Assembly: GCF_012927185.1 (NCBI RefSeq)
Contig: NZ_JABBGB010000003.1
Coordinates: 1,612,001 to 1,676,000 of the forward strand
Reading direction: 5' to 3'
Origin: Pseudoflavitalea sp. G-6-1-2
Lineage (GTDB): Bacteria > Bacteroidota > Bacteroidia > Chitinophagales > Chitinophagaceae
Length of the DNA: 64,000 nt
Shown: positions 8,452 to 17,705 of the stretch, piece after piece
Position numbering within the stretch: position 1 is the first letter of the stretch
How the letters are laid out: the number at the start of each line of letters is the position of its first letter
Program-made: the position numbers and the translations under genes
The notes under the pieces: generated by a model
Seen by the model: only the letters and a program-made list of their open reading frames with translations
Told to the model about the DNA's origin: nothing
The model's database searches: none

Positions 8452-8764
8452 AGCGACGGAGATTGATAACGCCGATATCGGTAGTCTGACGATCCTGCAC
8501 CTGCACTTCCATATCACAATCTTTCAGCGGATCTCTGGCATCGATACGAAGCTTCCAGGTACCCGGAGTAAGGTTACAATTGAAGTTGCCGTTCTCTGAG
8601 GAATAGACCCGCAGGGAATCATGGCCTTTGATGGCCCAGATGGCATCTGCTCCATAAGATGGCTGAACAGATCCGGCTACAGATGAGTGATGCATTGCAC
8701 GGAATGCATGGAGACTTGCTACCGCAATAATAATAGCTACCAGCGTGGCAAGAGTATTCTTCAT
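8450..8764 (-). CDS. Small exported protein with carboxypeptidase-regulatory-like domain
   Basis: A 104-residue protein with a signal peptide (about 1-20). The mature part resembles a single beta-sandwich repeat of the CarboxypepD_reg type: GSVQPSYGADAIWAI...VYSSENGNFNCNLTPGTWKLRI. The specific function is unknown. It lies about 100 bases upstream of the divergently placed dehydrogenase-like gene in transcription order and shares its strand. Confidence 0.65.
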   Translation of the reverse strand: MKNTLATLVAIIIAVASLHAFRAMHHSSVAGSVQPSYGADAIWAIKGHDSLRVYSSENGNFNCNLTPGTWKLRIDARDPLKDCDMEVQVQDRQTTDIGVINLRR

Positions 8765-8962
8765 AGCATACGTGTTTTTATTTATTGAAGAATAAACTAT
8801 TCATTTACAAGCAAGTTACAGCAGCTTAGTATGTGTCTGTGCTGTTTTAATGCCTTTTTAATACGGTAACGCGGGTGTTTGGGGGGGGATGGGAGTAACA
8901 ATAAATCCATGCCAGGCTATCCGGGGAAAAGACAGCTGAACATTGATCATGGGAAAGGTTGA

Positions 8963-10687
8963 TCAAAAACCTGCATGGGCAATGCCCAATGCTCTGGAAT
9001 GGATACGGGTAACTACATAATCGATAGATACACCTCTGGAGGTACGGGGAGCTTCCAGTGTTTTTTGCGAACCTGCACTCAGGTCGCTGAAAAGAAGCCT
9101 TTGCACTTTCACTACCCGTTTTTCGGGACCGAGGTATTTTATCTCCAGTTCAACTTCATCGAGTGGAAATGAACTGTTATTGGATACCGTGAAATGAAGG
9201 TCGGAAATTCCTCCCAGTACACCAATTTTGAATTGGCTGGCTGCTACCTGAATCATCTGGTAGAGCTTTTCGCGGGTGGCTTCCGGATCGGCCTGCCGAA
9301 CAGGGCGTGGCTCTTCTTTATTGGTAACAACGGCCTGGCTCACTTTCATGCCAGACTCATCCGATGGGGGAGTTGTGGTTGGATCATGCACGGGCATCAC
9401 AGCTTTGGCAACCTGCTCTTTCGGTTCTGCAACCGGTTTGGATGCAGGGATCGCGCTGTGTTCATTACCGGCAACCGGTGGCTTCTCTTCTTTGTATTCA
9501 GCTGTACTGATTTGTGTGGAGTGCTCGTTTGGCGTGGCCTGCAGGGCATTCTTCGCATCGGCTTTTTGCTGTGCGTCTCTTTGCTGCAATCGAAGCACCA
9601 GCTCGTCGAGCGCTGCCTGATCACCGCTGTTCTGTTTGCTGTAGGTAAGTGCCATGCCGATAACGATGCCGCCGAGCAGAAGGCATGCTGCCACTATACC
9701 GCGCATCATCATGCGATGATTGCGTGCAGATGCATTGATCGGAATAACCGGCGCTTTTTCTTCCTGATTGCTTTTTGTGTTGATCAGGGTAGAGAAAGAA
9801 GCGGCTTTGCCGGATTGGGTTGTATGGGAAGTTTGAGCGCTTTTGGTGGTAACAGGTGTAGTTGCTTTGGCAGACGATTTATTGTCTGAAAGCTTCCCGG
9901 AATGCTGCTCTGTGGCTGATTTTGCCTGCTTGCTAACATCGGAAGATTGTACAATTGCTTTATTCTTTGCGGCAGCGGCTGCCTGCTGAACAGACAATGC
10001 CAGTGCTGCTGCACGATCTTCCAAAGCTTTGGCTGCATCCTGCGAAACTTCTGAACGGCTGGTTTTATTTTCTTCGGTTACAGCTGGTGTTTCTGCTTGT
10101 TGCTGAACACTTACTGTTTGTTGATTGGATTTCTGTTTGAATGCCTGACTGGCATTCATGCCGGCAGGAAGCGTTACATATACTTTGCTGGTTGCTGCAG
10201 TTGCGGTTTGTTGTGCAGCTGCCTGTTGTGTTGATTGATTGGCGGTGCCCGAAACCGTCTGTACAGACTGCATGGCTGCTGTTTGTTCAACGGCTTTTGG
10301 CTGCTGTGCAGGAGTATTTTCTGCTGCGTTTATCTCAATATTGGTTTGTGCGGTGGCCGTCTGTTTGATAACAGGAATGGTAACCTGTGCATTTTCGTTT
10401 CCTGCCTTCGTGTTATTCTGCTGAAGGGTGCTTCCCAGCTGTTGTGTAGCAGCATTGATCGCATGCTCCTGTGCAATGCTGCTTCTTTTGTAGAATCTGT
10501 CGTAAGGCTGTTCTTCAATAGCAGGAGCAAATGCCTTCAATTCCTCCATTTCACTGGGGTATCTCCAGGCCGCACTCTTTCCGTCGAGCCATACGAGATC
10601 GTAAGGCTTCAATCCTTTCGTAGCCAGTTCCTGAGCGGAATAAGGGCCCGTTTGTTTATTATCGCGCAGCAATAAATACTTGTTCAT
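8963..10687 (-). CDS. Membrane protein with N-terminal GYF_2/DUF4339-like domain
   Basis: 574 residues. The first 55 (YLLLRDNKQTGPYSAQELATKGL...WLDG...W) match the GYF_2/DUF4339 pattern, a small fold often fused to membrane proteins. A long Q/A/T-rich low-complexity region (about 60-320) follows, then one transmembrane helix (about 325-348), a second linker and a C-terminal beta-rich domain (about 460-574). The topology suggests a cytoplasmic sensor tied to a periplasmic domain; the function is unknown. Repetitive A/Q/T codons make the gene prone to length variation. Confidence 0.75.
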   Translation of the reverse strand: MNKYLLLRDNKQTGPYSAQELATKGLKPYDLVWLDGKSAAWRYPSEMEELKAFAPAIEEQPYDRFYKRSSIAQEHAINAATQQLGSTLQQNNTKAGNENAQVTIPVIKQTATAQTNIEINAAENTPAQQPKAVEQTAAMQSVQTVSGTANQSTQQAAAQQTATAATSKVYVTLPAGMNASQAFKQKSNQQTVSVQQQAETPAVTEENKTSRSEVSQDAAKALEDRAAALALSVQQAAAAAKNKAIVQSSDVSKQAKSATEQHSGKLSDNKSSAKATTPVTTKSAQTSHTTQSGKAASFSTLINTKSNQEEKAPVIPINASARNHRMMMRGIVAACLLLGGIVIGMALTYSKQNSGDQAALDELVLRLQQRDAQQKADAKNALQATPNEHSTQISTAEYKEEKPPVAGNEHSAIPASKPVAEPKEQVAKAVMPVHDPTTTPPSDESGMKVSQAVVTNKEEPRPVRQADPEATREKLYQMIQVAASQFKIGVLGGISDLHFTVSNNSSFPLDEVELEIKYLGPEKRVVKVQRLLFSDLSAGSQKTLEAPRTSRGVSIDYVVTRIHSRALGIAHAGF

Positions 10688-11015
10688 AGATCACTGATAA
10701 ACGTGCTTGAAAATGGGATGTCCATTGGAATCACCGTTCAGATCCGCTAGGCGGAATGCTGTATTACGGAAGGGTAGGATCGAATAGAGGGATATTGGCT
10801 GATATCGGAGTTAACGTAAAGGGTACATGCAAGTTAACTGTTGAACAGGGTTAATCCAAAAAGCAGGCCACGAAAATTATGAAAACAGCGTTAAAAAACG
10901 AGGTGGCGCCACTTCCTCCCAATCCCTTGAAAATCTGCATAAGTTCCCCACATCAGTGGATAAAATAGAGGGGTAAATACTGGCCTTTTATCGCGGTTTT
11001 ACGGTCATAATTGGA
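10688..11015. other. Intergenic region upstream of gyrA
   Basis: No gene is seen between the divergent genes. It contains a perfect 10-bp palindrome GTGGCGCCAC at 10903-10912, a possible protein-binding site with no known partner. Confidence 0.35.
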
Positions 11016-11023
11016 TAAATTTG
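11016..11023 (+). promoter_or_regulatory. -7 element of the gyrA promoter
   Basis: TAAATTTG, a full match to TAnnTTTG, 64 bases before the chosen ATG. The -33 element is unclear. Confidence 0.5.
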
Positions 11024-11087
11024 CAGCCTTCACGTTCCGCCTTCAGTGGCGGTAAAAAAACGGATCAAAAAATACAGGAAAGCAAGT

Positions 11088-13721
11088 ATGGAAGAGAATC
11101 TTATACCACAAGAAACGAATGACCAGAACCGGATCGTTCCTGTCAACATCGAAGAACAGATGAAAACAGCCTACATCGACTACTCCATGTCGGTAATCGT
11201 AGGCCGTGCATTACCGGATGCGCGCGACGGTTTCAAACCCGTTCACCGCCGCATTCTGTATGCCATGAATGATCTGGGGCTTCATTTCAACAAGCCACAT
11301 AAGAAATCTGCCCGTGTTGTAGGGGAAGTGTTGGGTAAATATCACCCGCACGGTGATAGCTCTGTATACGATGCCATGGTGAGAATGGCTCAGGAATGGA
11401 GCATGCGCTATACGCTGGTAGATGGTCAGGGTAACTTCGGTAGCCAGGATGGTGATCAGCCGGCCGCTATGCGTTATACCGAGGTGCGCCTTCAACGTGC
11501 AGCCGAAAGCATGCTCGAAGATATCGAGAAAGACACTGTAGATTTCCAGCTCAACTTCGACGACTCTCTCAAAGAACCAACTGTGCTGCCTACACGCTTA
11601 CCCAACCTGCTCCTCAACGGATCGAGCGGTATCGCCGTAGGTATGGCCACCAACATGATGCCCCATAACCTCTCCGAGGTAATCGACGGCTGTGTGGCGT
11701 ATATAGATAAACGCGATATCACGGTAGACGAAATAATGCAGTACATCAAAGCGCCCGACTTCCCAACCGGCGGTATCATCTACGGTATGGAAGGCATCAA
11801 ATCCGGCATGCATACCGGTCGTGGAAGGGTAGTGCTCCGTGGACGTGTTCATGTAGACACCAAATCGAGCGGCCGCGAACAGATCATCATCACCGAAGTG
11901 CCTTACCAGGTAAACCGCGATTCACTCTGCGACCGCATCGGTCAGCTGGTGAACGAAAAAGTGCTGGAAGGCATCGCTCACGTGAACAACGAATCGAACA
12001 ATAAGGAAGGCACCCGTATCGTACTCGACCTCAAACGCGATGCGATCTCCAACGTGGTGATCAATCAGCTCTATAAATACACCGAGCTGCAAACCTCTTA
12101 CGGTATCAATAACGTGGCGCTGGTGAAAGGCCGCCCGCGTACGCTCAGCATTCTGGAGATCATTTCCGAATTCATCGAGTTCCGTCACGAAGTGGTGGTT
12201 CGCCGTACTAAATTCGAACTCAAAGAAGCCCAGAAGAAAGCGCATATTCTGCAGGGTTATCTCATCGCTCTCGATCACCTCGACGAAGTGATTGCTCTCA
12301 TCCGCGCCTCTGCAACACCTGAGATCGCCAAAGAAGGACTCGTAAATGCAGGATGGGGCCTCGACGAAATTCAGGCAAAAGCCATCCTCGAACTCCGCCT
12401 CCAGCGTTTAACAGGCATGGAGCGTGAGAAGATCAAGGAAGAATACGACGAACTGATGAAGTTGATCAATTATCTCACAGAACTCCTTGGCAACGAAGGA
12501 ATGAGATACGACGTAATTAAGAACGAACTCATCGAGGTAAAAGATAAATTCGGCGACGAACGCAGAACCGAGATCACTTTCCTCGACGACGAAGTAAGCA
12601 TCAAAGACCTCATCAAAGAAGAAGATGTGGTGATCACCATCTCACATCTCGGATATATCAAACGTACACCGGCATCCGAATTCCGCGCTCAGCGCCGCGG
12701 CGGCCGTGGCGTACAGGGAGGCAAAACCCGCGAAGAAGATTATATCGAACACCTCTTCGTGGCAAGCACCCACCATACCATGCTCTTCTTCACCGAAAAA
12801 GGAAGAGTTTACTGGCTCAACGTTTATCAGATCCCCGATGGTGAGAAAACCGGAAAGGGCAGAGCCATTCAGAACATGATCCAGATTGCACCAGACGATA
12901 AGGTTCGTGCAATTATCGACGTGAAAGACTTCGCCGACAAGGATTATGTGAATGAGCATAATATTGTACTTTGTACCAAGCGGGGCATCATCAAGAAAAC
13001 AGCCCTCGAAGATTTCAGCCGCCCACGTTCAACCGGTGTGAACGCAATTACCATCAACGAAGGCGACATGCTGCTCGAAGCAAGGCTCACAGACGGTAAG
13101 AGCGAAATCATGATGGCCGTGAAGAGCGGAAGAGCCATCCGTTTCCCCGAAGAAAAAGTAAGAGCAACCGGTCGTGGCGCCATTGGTGTGGCAGGTATCG
13201 AGGTAGACGACAACAATGATGAAGTGATTGGTATGATTTGTGTTAATAGTGCAGACACAACCCATACAGTATTGGTTGTGAGTGAAAAAGGATACGGAAA
13301 GAGAACACAGGTAGAAGAGTATCGTATCACTAACCGTGGCGGTAAAGGGGTGAAAACCATCAGTGTAACCGAAAAAACAGGCTCACTGGTAGGTATTCTC
13401 AATGTAACCGAGAAAGAAGATCTGATGATCACCTGTAAGAGCGGTATCATAATCCGCATGCCGGTTTCCGGCATCAGCGAACTGGGCCGCGCCACACAGG
13501 GTGTGAAACTGATCAGAGTGGAAGATGGCGACGAAATCGCAGCTATCACCAGTCTCGATGAAATCGACAACGAAGAAACACCCAATGGAGAGGAAGTAAC
13601 TGAAGGAGCAGAAGGCGTTTCAACAGCAGAAGGAACAACCGAAGCAGCTGCTTCCGGTGAGGAACCTGCAACCGGAGAAGCCGATACTGCATCTGAAGAA
13701 TCAGCAGAAACACCGGAATAA
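11088..13721 (+). CDS. gyrA: DNA gyrase subunit A
   Basis: Breaks and rejoins DNA for negative supercoiling together with GyrB. 877 residues from the ATG; an in-frame GTG at 11046 would add 14 basic residues and is less likely. Motifs include [37 protein letters not shown] (quinolone region with Ser and Asp at the usual positions), the active-site Tyr in MRYTE, and the GyrA box QRRGGRG, which separates it from ParC. The acidic E/A/T-rich tail after about residue 830 is typical of GyrA but long. Confidence 0.97.
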   Translation: MEENLIPQETNDQNRIVPVNIEEQMKTAYIDYSMSVIVGRALPDARDGFKPVHRRILYAMNDLGLHFNKPHKKSARVVGEVLGKYHPHGDSSVYDAMVRMAQEWSMRYTLVDGQGNFGSQDGDQPAAMRYTEVRLQRAAESMLEDIEKDTVDFQLNFDDSLKEPTVLPTRLPNLLLNGSSGIAVGMATNMMPHNLSEVIDGCVAYIDKRDITVDEIMQYIKAPDFPTGGIIYGMEGIKSGMHTGRGRVVLRGRVHVDTKSSGREQIIITEVPYQVNRDSLCDRIGQLVNEKVLEGIAHVNNESNNKEGTRIVLDLKRDAISNVVINQLYKYTELQTSYGINNVALVKGRPRTLSILEIISEFIEFRHEVVVRRTKFELKEAQKKAHILQGYLIALDHLDEVIALIRASATPEIAKEGLVNAGWGLDEIQAKAILELRLQRLTGMEREKIKEEYDELMKLINYLTELLGNEGMRYDVIKNELIEVKDKFGDERRTEITFLDDEVSIKDLIKEEDVVITISHLGYIKRTPASEFRAQRRGGRGVQGGKTREEDYIEHLFVASTHHTMLFFTEKGRVYWLNVYQIPDGEKTGKGRAIQNMIQIAPDDKVRAIIDVKDFADKDYVNEHNIVLCTKRGIIKKTALEDFSRPRSTGVNAITINEGDMLLEARLTDGKSEIMMAVKSGRAIRFPEEKVRATGRGAIGVAGIEVDDNNDEVIGMICVNSADTTHTVLVVSEKGYGKRTQVEEYRITNRGGKGVKTISVTEKTGSLVGILNVTEKEDLMITCKSGIIIRMPVSGISELGRATQGVKLIRVEDGDEIAAITSLDEIDNEETPNGEEVTEGAEGVSTAEGTTEAAASGEEPATGEADTASEESAETPE

Positions 13722-13791
13722 TTCATCAACCGATAACAGTCTCACCAAAGACACAGAAAACCTCTTATACTATTAAATAAATAAGCAAACA

Positions 13792-15174
13792 ATGAAAAAA
13801 GTATTGCTGTTAGCGTTGCTCGCCACACCAGGATTGGGTTTGTATGCGCAGAAGCTGGACAAAGCGAAGGATTATCTGACGAAGAAAAAGCTCACTGAAG
13901 CTAAAACTGAGATCGACAATGTTCTCACCGTAGATAAGAATCAGTCGAATTCAGAAGCATGGTATACCAAGGCAAAGATCTATGTTGCCATCGCCAATGA
14001 TTCAACGCTCCGCAGTGCAACACCCGATGCACGTGAAGTTTCTTTCGAGGCGCTGAAGAAGTATATGGAAATGGAAGAGGCCCGTGAAAAAGATGCTACC
14101 AAAAGAAACCTGCTGCTGACAATGGATAACAGCCAGCCGCTGCTCGATCTGTACAGTGGTTACTCATCTGCAGGTGCTACCTTCTATAATGCAGGCAACT
14201 TCAACGATGCGCTCGCCAACTTCAAAAAATGCCTCGGCATTTTCGATTTCATGAGCAGCAAAAAGTTGACTAACCTCTCGCTCGATACCACTACAACCCT
14301 GTATGCAGGTATCTCTGCTGAGAAAGCAAGCAAACCCGATGAAGCAGCTGTATTCTACGGAAAAATCGCTGACGCGAAAGCAAAAGGCGAAGGATTTGCC
14401 GAGCTCTACAAATGGCTGGCAGATTACTACCGTCAGAAAAGTGATATCGCTACCGCTCAGAAATATTCTGCACTCGGAAGAGAAGTATATCCCGGAGATT
14501 CTTTCTGGACTGGCTTTGAACTGGAAATGCTTCGCGAGAAGGGTTCCAAAGAAGAGCTGTTCAAAAAGTACGACCAGGTGCTGACCGAAGATCCCAATAA
14601 CCACCTGTTCCTCTTCAACTATGCTGTTGAAGTATATCAGGAAGGTTACAATCAGGATGCTACCAAACGTCCGGCTAACTCAAAAGAGCTGATCGCTAAA
14701 GCATCTGATCTCATCAAAAAATGCCTGACGCTGAAACCTGATTATCCCAATGCAAACATGGTAATGGGACAGATCATCTACAACCAGGGTGTTGATATTA
14801 ACAATGAGAACAAAGCGATCCGTCCGCAAGGCGGCGTAAAACTCTCTGCTGATCAACTGAAAAAGAAAGAAGAACTTCGCGCACAGGTAGTAACCAAATT
14901 CGACGAAGCAGCTCCTTACTTTGAGAAAGTAGCATCAGCGCTGGAAGCTCAGGGCAAACTGAAAATGGATGATAAAGACATCCTGAAAAACTCTCTCGAT
15001 CTGATGATCACCATCAACGAAGAGAAAGTAAGCCAGCTGGAGCAGAAAAAGAATGCAGCTGAAGCTAAGAAGAACGCAGCTGAGGTAAAGAACCTCGATG
15101 CAGAGATCAAAAAGCTGTCGGACAAAACCAACGAATACACTGAGAAGTTCAACAACGTAGACCGTAAGCACTAA
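13792..15174 (+). CDS. Exported tetratricopeptide-repeat protein
   Basis: 460 residues with a signal peptide ending near GLYAQ, followed by helical repeats of TPR type (for example AKDYLTKKKLTEAKTEIDNVL, GATFYNAGNFNDALANFKKCL) and a C-terminal coiled coil rich in K/E/A (about 405-455). Probably a periplasmic scaffold; the partner is unknown. It starts 70 bases after gyrA with no terminator between them, so readthrough from gyrA is possible. A terminator follows. Confidence 0.82.
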   Translation: MKKVLLLALLATPGLGLYAQKLDKAKDYLTKKKLTEAKTEIDNVLTVDKNQSNSEAWYTKAKIYVAIANDSTLRSATPDAREVSFEALKKYMEMEEAREKDATKRNLLLTMDNSQPLLDLYSGYSSAGATFYNAGNFNDALANFKKCLGIFDFMSSKKLTNLSLDTTTTLYAGISAEKASKPDEAAVFYGKIADAKAKGEGFAELYKWLADYYRQKSDIATAQKYSALGREVYPGDSFWTGFELEMLREKGSKEELFKKYDQVLTEDPNNHLFLFNYAVEVYQEGYNQDATKRPANSKELIAKASDLIKKCLTLKPDYPNANMVMGQIIYNQGVDINNENKAIRPQGGVKLSADQLKKKEELRAQVVTKFDEAAPYFEKVASALEAQGKLKMDDKDILKNSLDLMITINEEKVSQLEQKKNAAEAKKNAAEVKNLDAEIKKLSDKTNEYTEKFNNVDRKH

Positions 15175-15200
15175 TCAGGTATAACGATAAATTTTAATGG

Positions 15201-15229
15201 AAAAACCTCTGAAGTTTCAGGGGTTTTTT
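15201..15229 (+). terminator. Intrinsic terminator after the TPR gene
   Basis: AAAAACCTCTGAA / TTTCAGGGGTTTTTT hairpin with a T run. Confidence 0.75.
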
Positions 15230-15285
15230 CTATATTGGGCAGTATCGTAACCCCTTATCATACCCAAATAACCAATGCTGCCCGC

Positions 15286-15432
15286 ATGTCAACATCATCA
15301 AACGATCTGCTGCTGATTCTATTTGTTTTGGTAACCGTACCATGTTTTGCTTACTGGATGGGTTATCGGAAAGGTGAGAAATCCGGAGAGTTGAAAGTGT
15401 ATAAGAATCTGCAGGAAAAAGAGGAAGGATAA
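15286..15432 (+). CDS. Small single-pass membrane protein
   Basis: 48 residues from the ATG at 15286: one transmembrane helix (LLLILFVLVTVPCFAYWM, about 8-26), then a charged tail ending LQEKEEG. It lies between two terminators, so it appears to be its own short transcript. No family is recognised; the clean helix-plus-charged-tail pattern supports a real gene. Confidence 0.55.
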   Translation: MSTSSNDLLLILFVLVTVPCFAYWMGYRKGEKSGELKVYKNLQEKEEG

Positions 15433-15457
15433 TCCCGAATCAGGGTGTAAATAATTG

Positions 15458-15486
15458 AGGTCAGTTCTTATGGACTGACCTTTTTG
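15458..15486. terminator. Terminator between convergent small genes
   Basis: AGGTCAGT / ACTGACCT stem with TTTTTG on the forward strand. It overlaps the end of the reverse-strand membrane gene. Confidence 0.65.
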
Positions 15487-16151
15487 TTTGTGCTGGAGAA
15501 CAGGTGTTTGATGGAAGATCGATCGCTGAATGCCCTGAAATGACAACAATATACAATGGGCACGATGAATACAGGCAGCCAGCAAAATGGAAATTCCAGC
15601 AAACCGATATTGGGTTGTTTAAAGCCGAACTGCTGAATGGGCAAGGGGGACGACAATATCGCCATCAGAACGATGGCAGTGAGTGAAATCATTCCAATCA
15701 GGTTCCAGATCAGAAACGCATTCCCGCGAAATGATTGACCGGTTCTCCAAAACCGGAGTAACAGAAACAACGCGGAAAGCCCGAACAGGATATCGAAATT
15801 CCAACCTTCAAAAGTCATGAGTAAAGGAATCTTCTTCTGTTGATACAAACTATACAATACCAGTTCAACGGGTACACGCAGTGCATGAATGCCCAGCAGC
15901 AAACCAACCGATATGGCGGGGAACCGGAGTTTTCTGTAACAAAAGATGGTGAGTAAGATAGTGGCCAGCATCAATAACGGAAAAAATACCGGCTTGATTT
16001 TGAAAAGTCCGGTTGCACAGATGCTGCCTGTAAGAGCCAGCCAGAGCAATGCGTACAACAGAAGTGTATTGTTTCTTCCGGCAATCTGGTAAAAGAGCAA
16101 CAGTATTATCGGGGCAATCAGGGAGATCGTAAGTGCAGCACTCATCTGCAT
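15468..16151 (-). CDS. Multi-pass membrane protein of unknown function
   Basis: 227 residues with about six or seven hydrophobic segments (near 5-23, 29-48, 53-69, 78-100, 116-132, 146-165, 184-204) and a short basic C-terminus. The conserved-looking stretch HALRVPVELVLYSLY...LMTFEGWNFDILFG recurs in hypothetical membrane proteins of Bacteroidota as far as I recall. No catalytic motif is seen. Confidence 0.65.
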   Translation of the reverse strand: MQMSAALTISLIAPIILLLFYQIAGRNNTLLLYALLWLALTGSICATGLFKIKPVFFPLLMLATILLTIFCYRKLRFPAISVGLLLGIHALRVPVELVLYSLYQQKKIPLLMTFEGWNFDILFGLSALFLLLRFWRTGQSFRGNAFLIWNLIGMISLTAIVLMAILSSPLPIQQFGFKQPNIGLLEFPFCWLPVFIVPIVYCCHFRAFSDRSSIKHLFSSTNKKVSP

Positions 16152-16236
16152 AGGTTTGAATCATCAAAGCTACTGATGAAAGAGACAATTGTTATTGGTA
16201 GATCAGATACTGCTGGGATTGGGTGTTTTCACGGGG

Positions 16237-16265
16237 TTGAATTATGATCTGTTTTAATATGTTTG
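16237..16265 (+). promoter_or_regulatory. Promoter of the candidate small RNA
   Basis: TTG (16237-16239), 18-base spacer, TATGTTTG (16258-16265), a full -7 match. No open reading frame follows. Confidence 0.6.
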
Positions 16266-16269
16266 TAGC

Positions 16270-16385
16270 GACATTATCATTCTTAAGAAGCCGGTTCCGG
16301 GAAACAGGGCCTGGGAACTGAACTTCTGAGAATAGGTAGGATTCACGTAAGCCGGGTTGTGGAAACGCAACCCGGCTTTGTTTAT
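16270..16385 (+). ncRNA. Candidate small RNA of about 115 nt
   Basis: It lies between a good promoter (16237-16265) and a strong terminator (16349-16379) with no credible reading frame. Its 5' half folds into one long hairpin: 16279-16290 pairs with 16323-16333 (11 bp, one bulge), continuing into 16292-16298 with 16314-16320 (7 bp). It does not carry the SRP RNA GGAA/AGCAG motif or a tRNA-like arm. A 6S-like central bubble is not evident and the RNA is short for 6S. Family unknown. Confidence 0.5.
16349..16379 (+). terminator. Terminator of the candidate small RNA
   Basis: Perfect 11-bp stem AAGCCGGGTTG - TGGAAACG - CAACCCGGCTT, then TGTTT. Confidence 0.75.
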
Positions 16386-17216
16386 TTCATTATTGATTGG
16401 TGTTGTATCTAATTAATTGTTAACTTATTATGATGTTTTGTAAAAATTCTGATTGAATAAATGATAGAATTATCGTAGGCTGTTTCTGACTATTTAGGGG
16501 CGATTTATGAGCCATATCAAATGCGTTTCTCTAAGGGCTAATGCGCTGACTTTAGCACTCAAACAATCATTTTCCAGGTCTTTAGAGGATGATTCCCGGC
16601 AATGAAAATCTATAAAAATGCCTACCAATTTGAAACCATTTCTACAGACAAATCGGATAGAAATTCGGGAACCAAATCACGGCTGAGGGAGTACAACTTA
16701 CCGGCTTAATCAAAAACCTCAAGCGCCGGAGAATCCGATATACGGAACGTAGCCAGGGCAGGTTTGGAATATAGAATTCTACAAGGATTGCATTAGAGTT
16801 GTACCCGAATGGCGTGCTGGTTGTATGCAGAAACAGCTGCAGATTTCATGAAAACTTACTTGAAAACAAGCCGGAATAAGGTTAATTCATTTGGTAATAG
16901 TATCAGGCCGAAACAGGCTTCAGGACTGAATTTCAGGCTATTTCTCACCTCTTTCATTCAGCCCAGTTGTCATCATAATTGATATTATGTTAAATAGAAT
17001 AAAAGCTAAAAACTCAACCATCCTATCTTTTCGTTTTGCCCCCCTGAAATCAGCCTTTACTGATTCAGGATCGTTTGCTCTTTTGAATATCAGGAACCAC
17101 ACCCTTGTGTAGATTTTCGTCAATTCCCTACCAATTTTTTAGTTCTAGAAAATCGAAAACCCGCATGAGTAACACAGCTTTTTAGCATGCATTCTCACCG
17201 GGCTTTCTGGCTCACC
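16386..17216. other. Gene-poor AT-rich stretch
   Basis: No supported gene. Only very short frames are present, such as 33- and 36-codon frames joined by an ATGA at about 16603 and a 61-codon reverse frame at 16938-17123 with one hydrophobic segment. None resembles a known family. Confidence 0.5.
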
Positions 17217-17277
17217 GAAAAAAAGAACTGATCAAATTATCCCCTGTATCTGAATCTAAAATCCATTTGATCAGTCC
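17217..17277 (-). terminator. Long-loop terminator of the TonB-receptor transcript
   Basis: Perfect 11-bp inverted repeat ACTGATCAAAT (17227-17237) / ATTTGATCAGT (17265-17275), extendable to 13 bp with one wobble, followed on the reverse strand by CTTTTTTT. It lies about 430 bases downstream of the TonB receptor stop. Confidence 0.6.
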
Positions 17278-17468
17278 TGTTTGTCTATCTGTTCTGCTAC
17301 AGGAATTTTTAAAGCGGGTTTCATAAAATATGGTCTCATCTCATGTGGCTATGTTGATTTCGTTCTGGCTCCACCCGGATAGTTCAGAAATCTACTCCCG
17401 GACCTCACTGATTTGTAGTGCTGCCAATGACCAGTTTCCCGGCCACCGGCAGTCTTGTTTGTAACCCC

Positions 17469-17693
17469 TCAGAGCCTTAATTCTAATGCTTCAGTGTTTG
17501 AATTCCCCGAATTCTCTATTTGATTTGATCTTCTTGCGAAATCCGGTGCGGATGCTGGCATTCTCATTATTCCGGAACCTGCTATCACTAATGCCGGCAG
17601 CAGCAAATAAGTGAGTTCTATTATGGTAATCATATGTGTTATTTTGTTATATGAGTGGGTTGATTTGATTCTCTGATTTGTGATCTGCTTCAT
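17469..17693 (-). CDS. Possible small membrane peptide in the TonB-receptor 3' region
   Basis: A frame of 74 residues (or 54 from the internal ATG at 17633) with one hydrophobic stretch, ELTYLLLPALVIAGSGIM. It starts 12 bases after the TonB receptor stop and lies before the transcript's likely terminator at 17217-17277. No family is recognised. Position favours translation coupling; composition gives only weak support. Confidence 0.3.
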   Translation of the reverse strand: MKQITNQRIKSTHSYNKITHMITIIELTYLLLPALVIAGSGIMRMPASAPDFARRSNQIENSGNSNTEALELRL

Positions 17694-17705
17694 ATTTCCT
17701 CCTTC

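Noticed and set aside
16270-16385. SRP RNA or 6S RNA
   Set aside because: It lacks the SRP GGAA/AGCAG apical motif and the length and central bubble of 6S RNA.
16938-17123. Small reverse-strand gene of 61 codons
   Set aside because: There is no promoter, ribosome site or recognisable family, and it lies in a gene-poor stretch downstream of a terminator.
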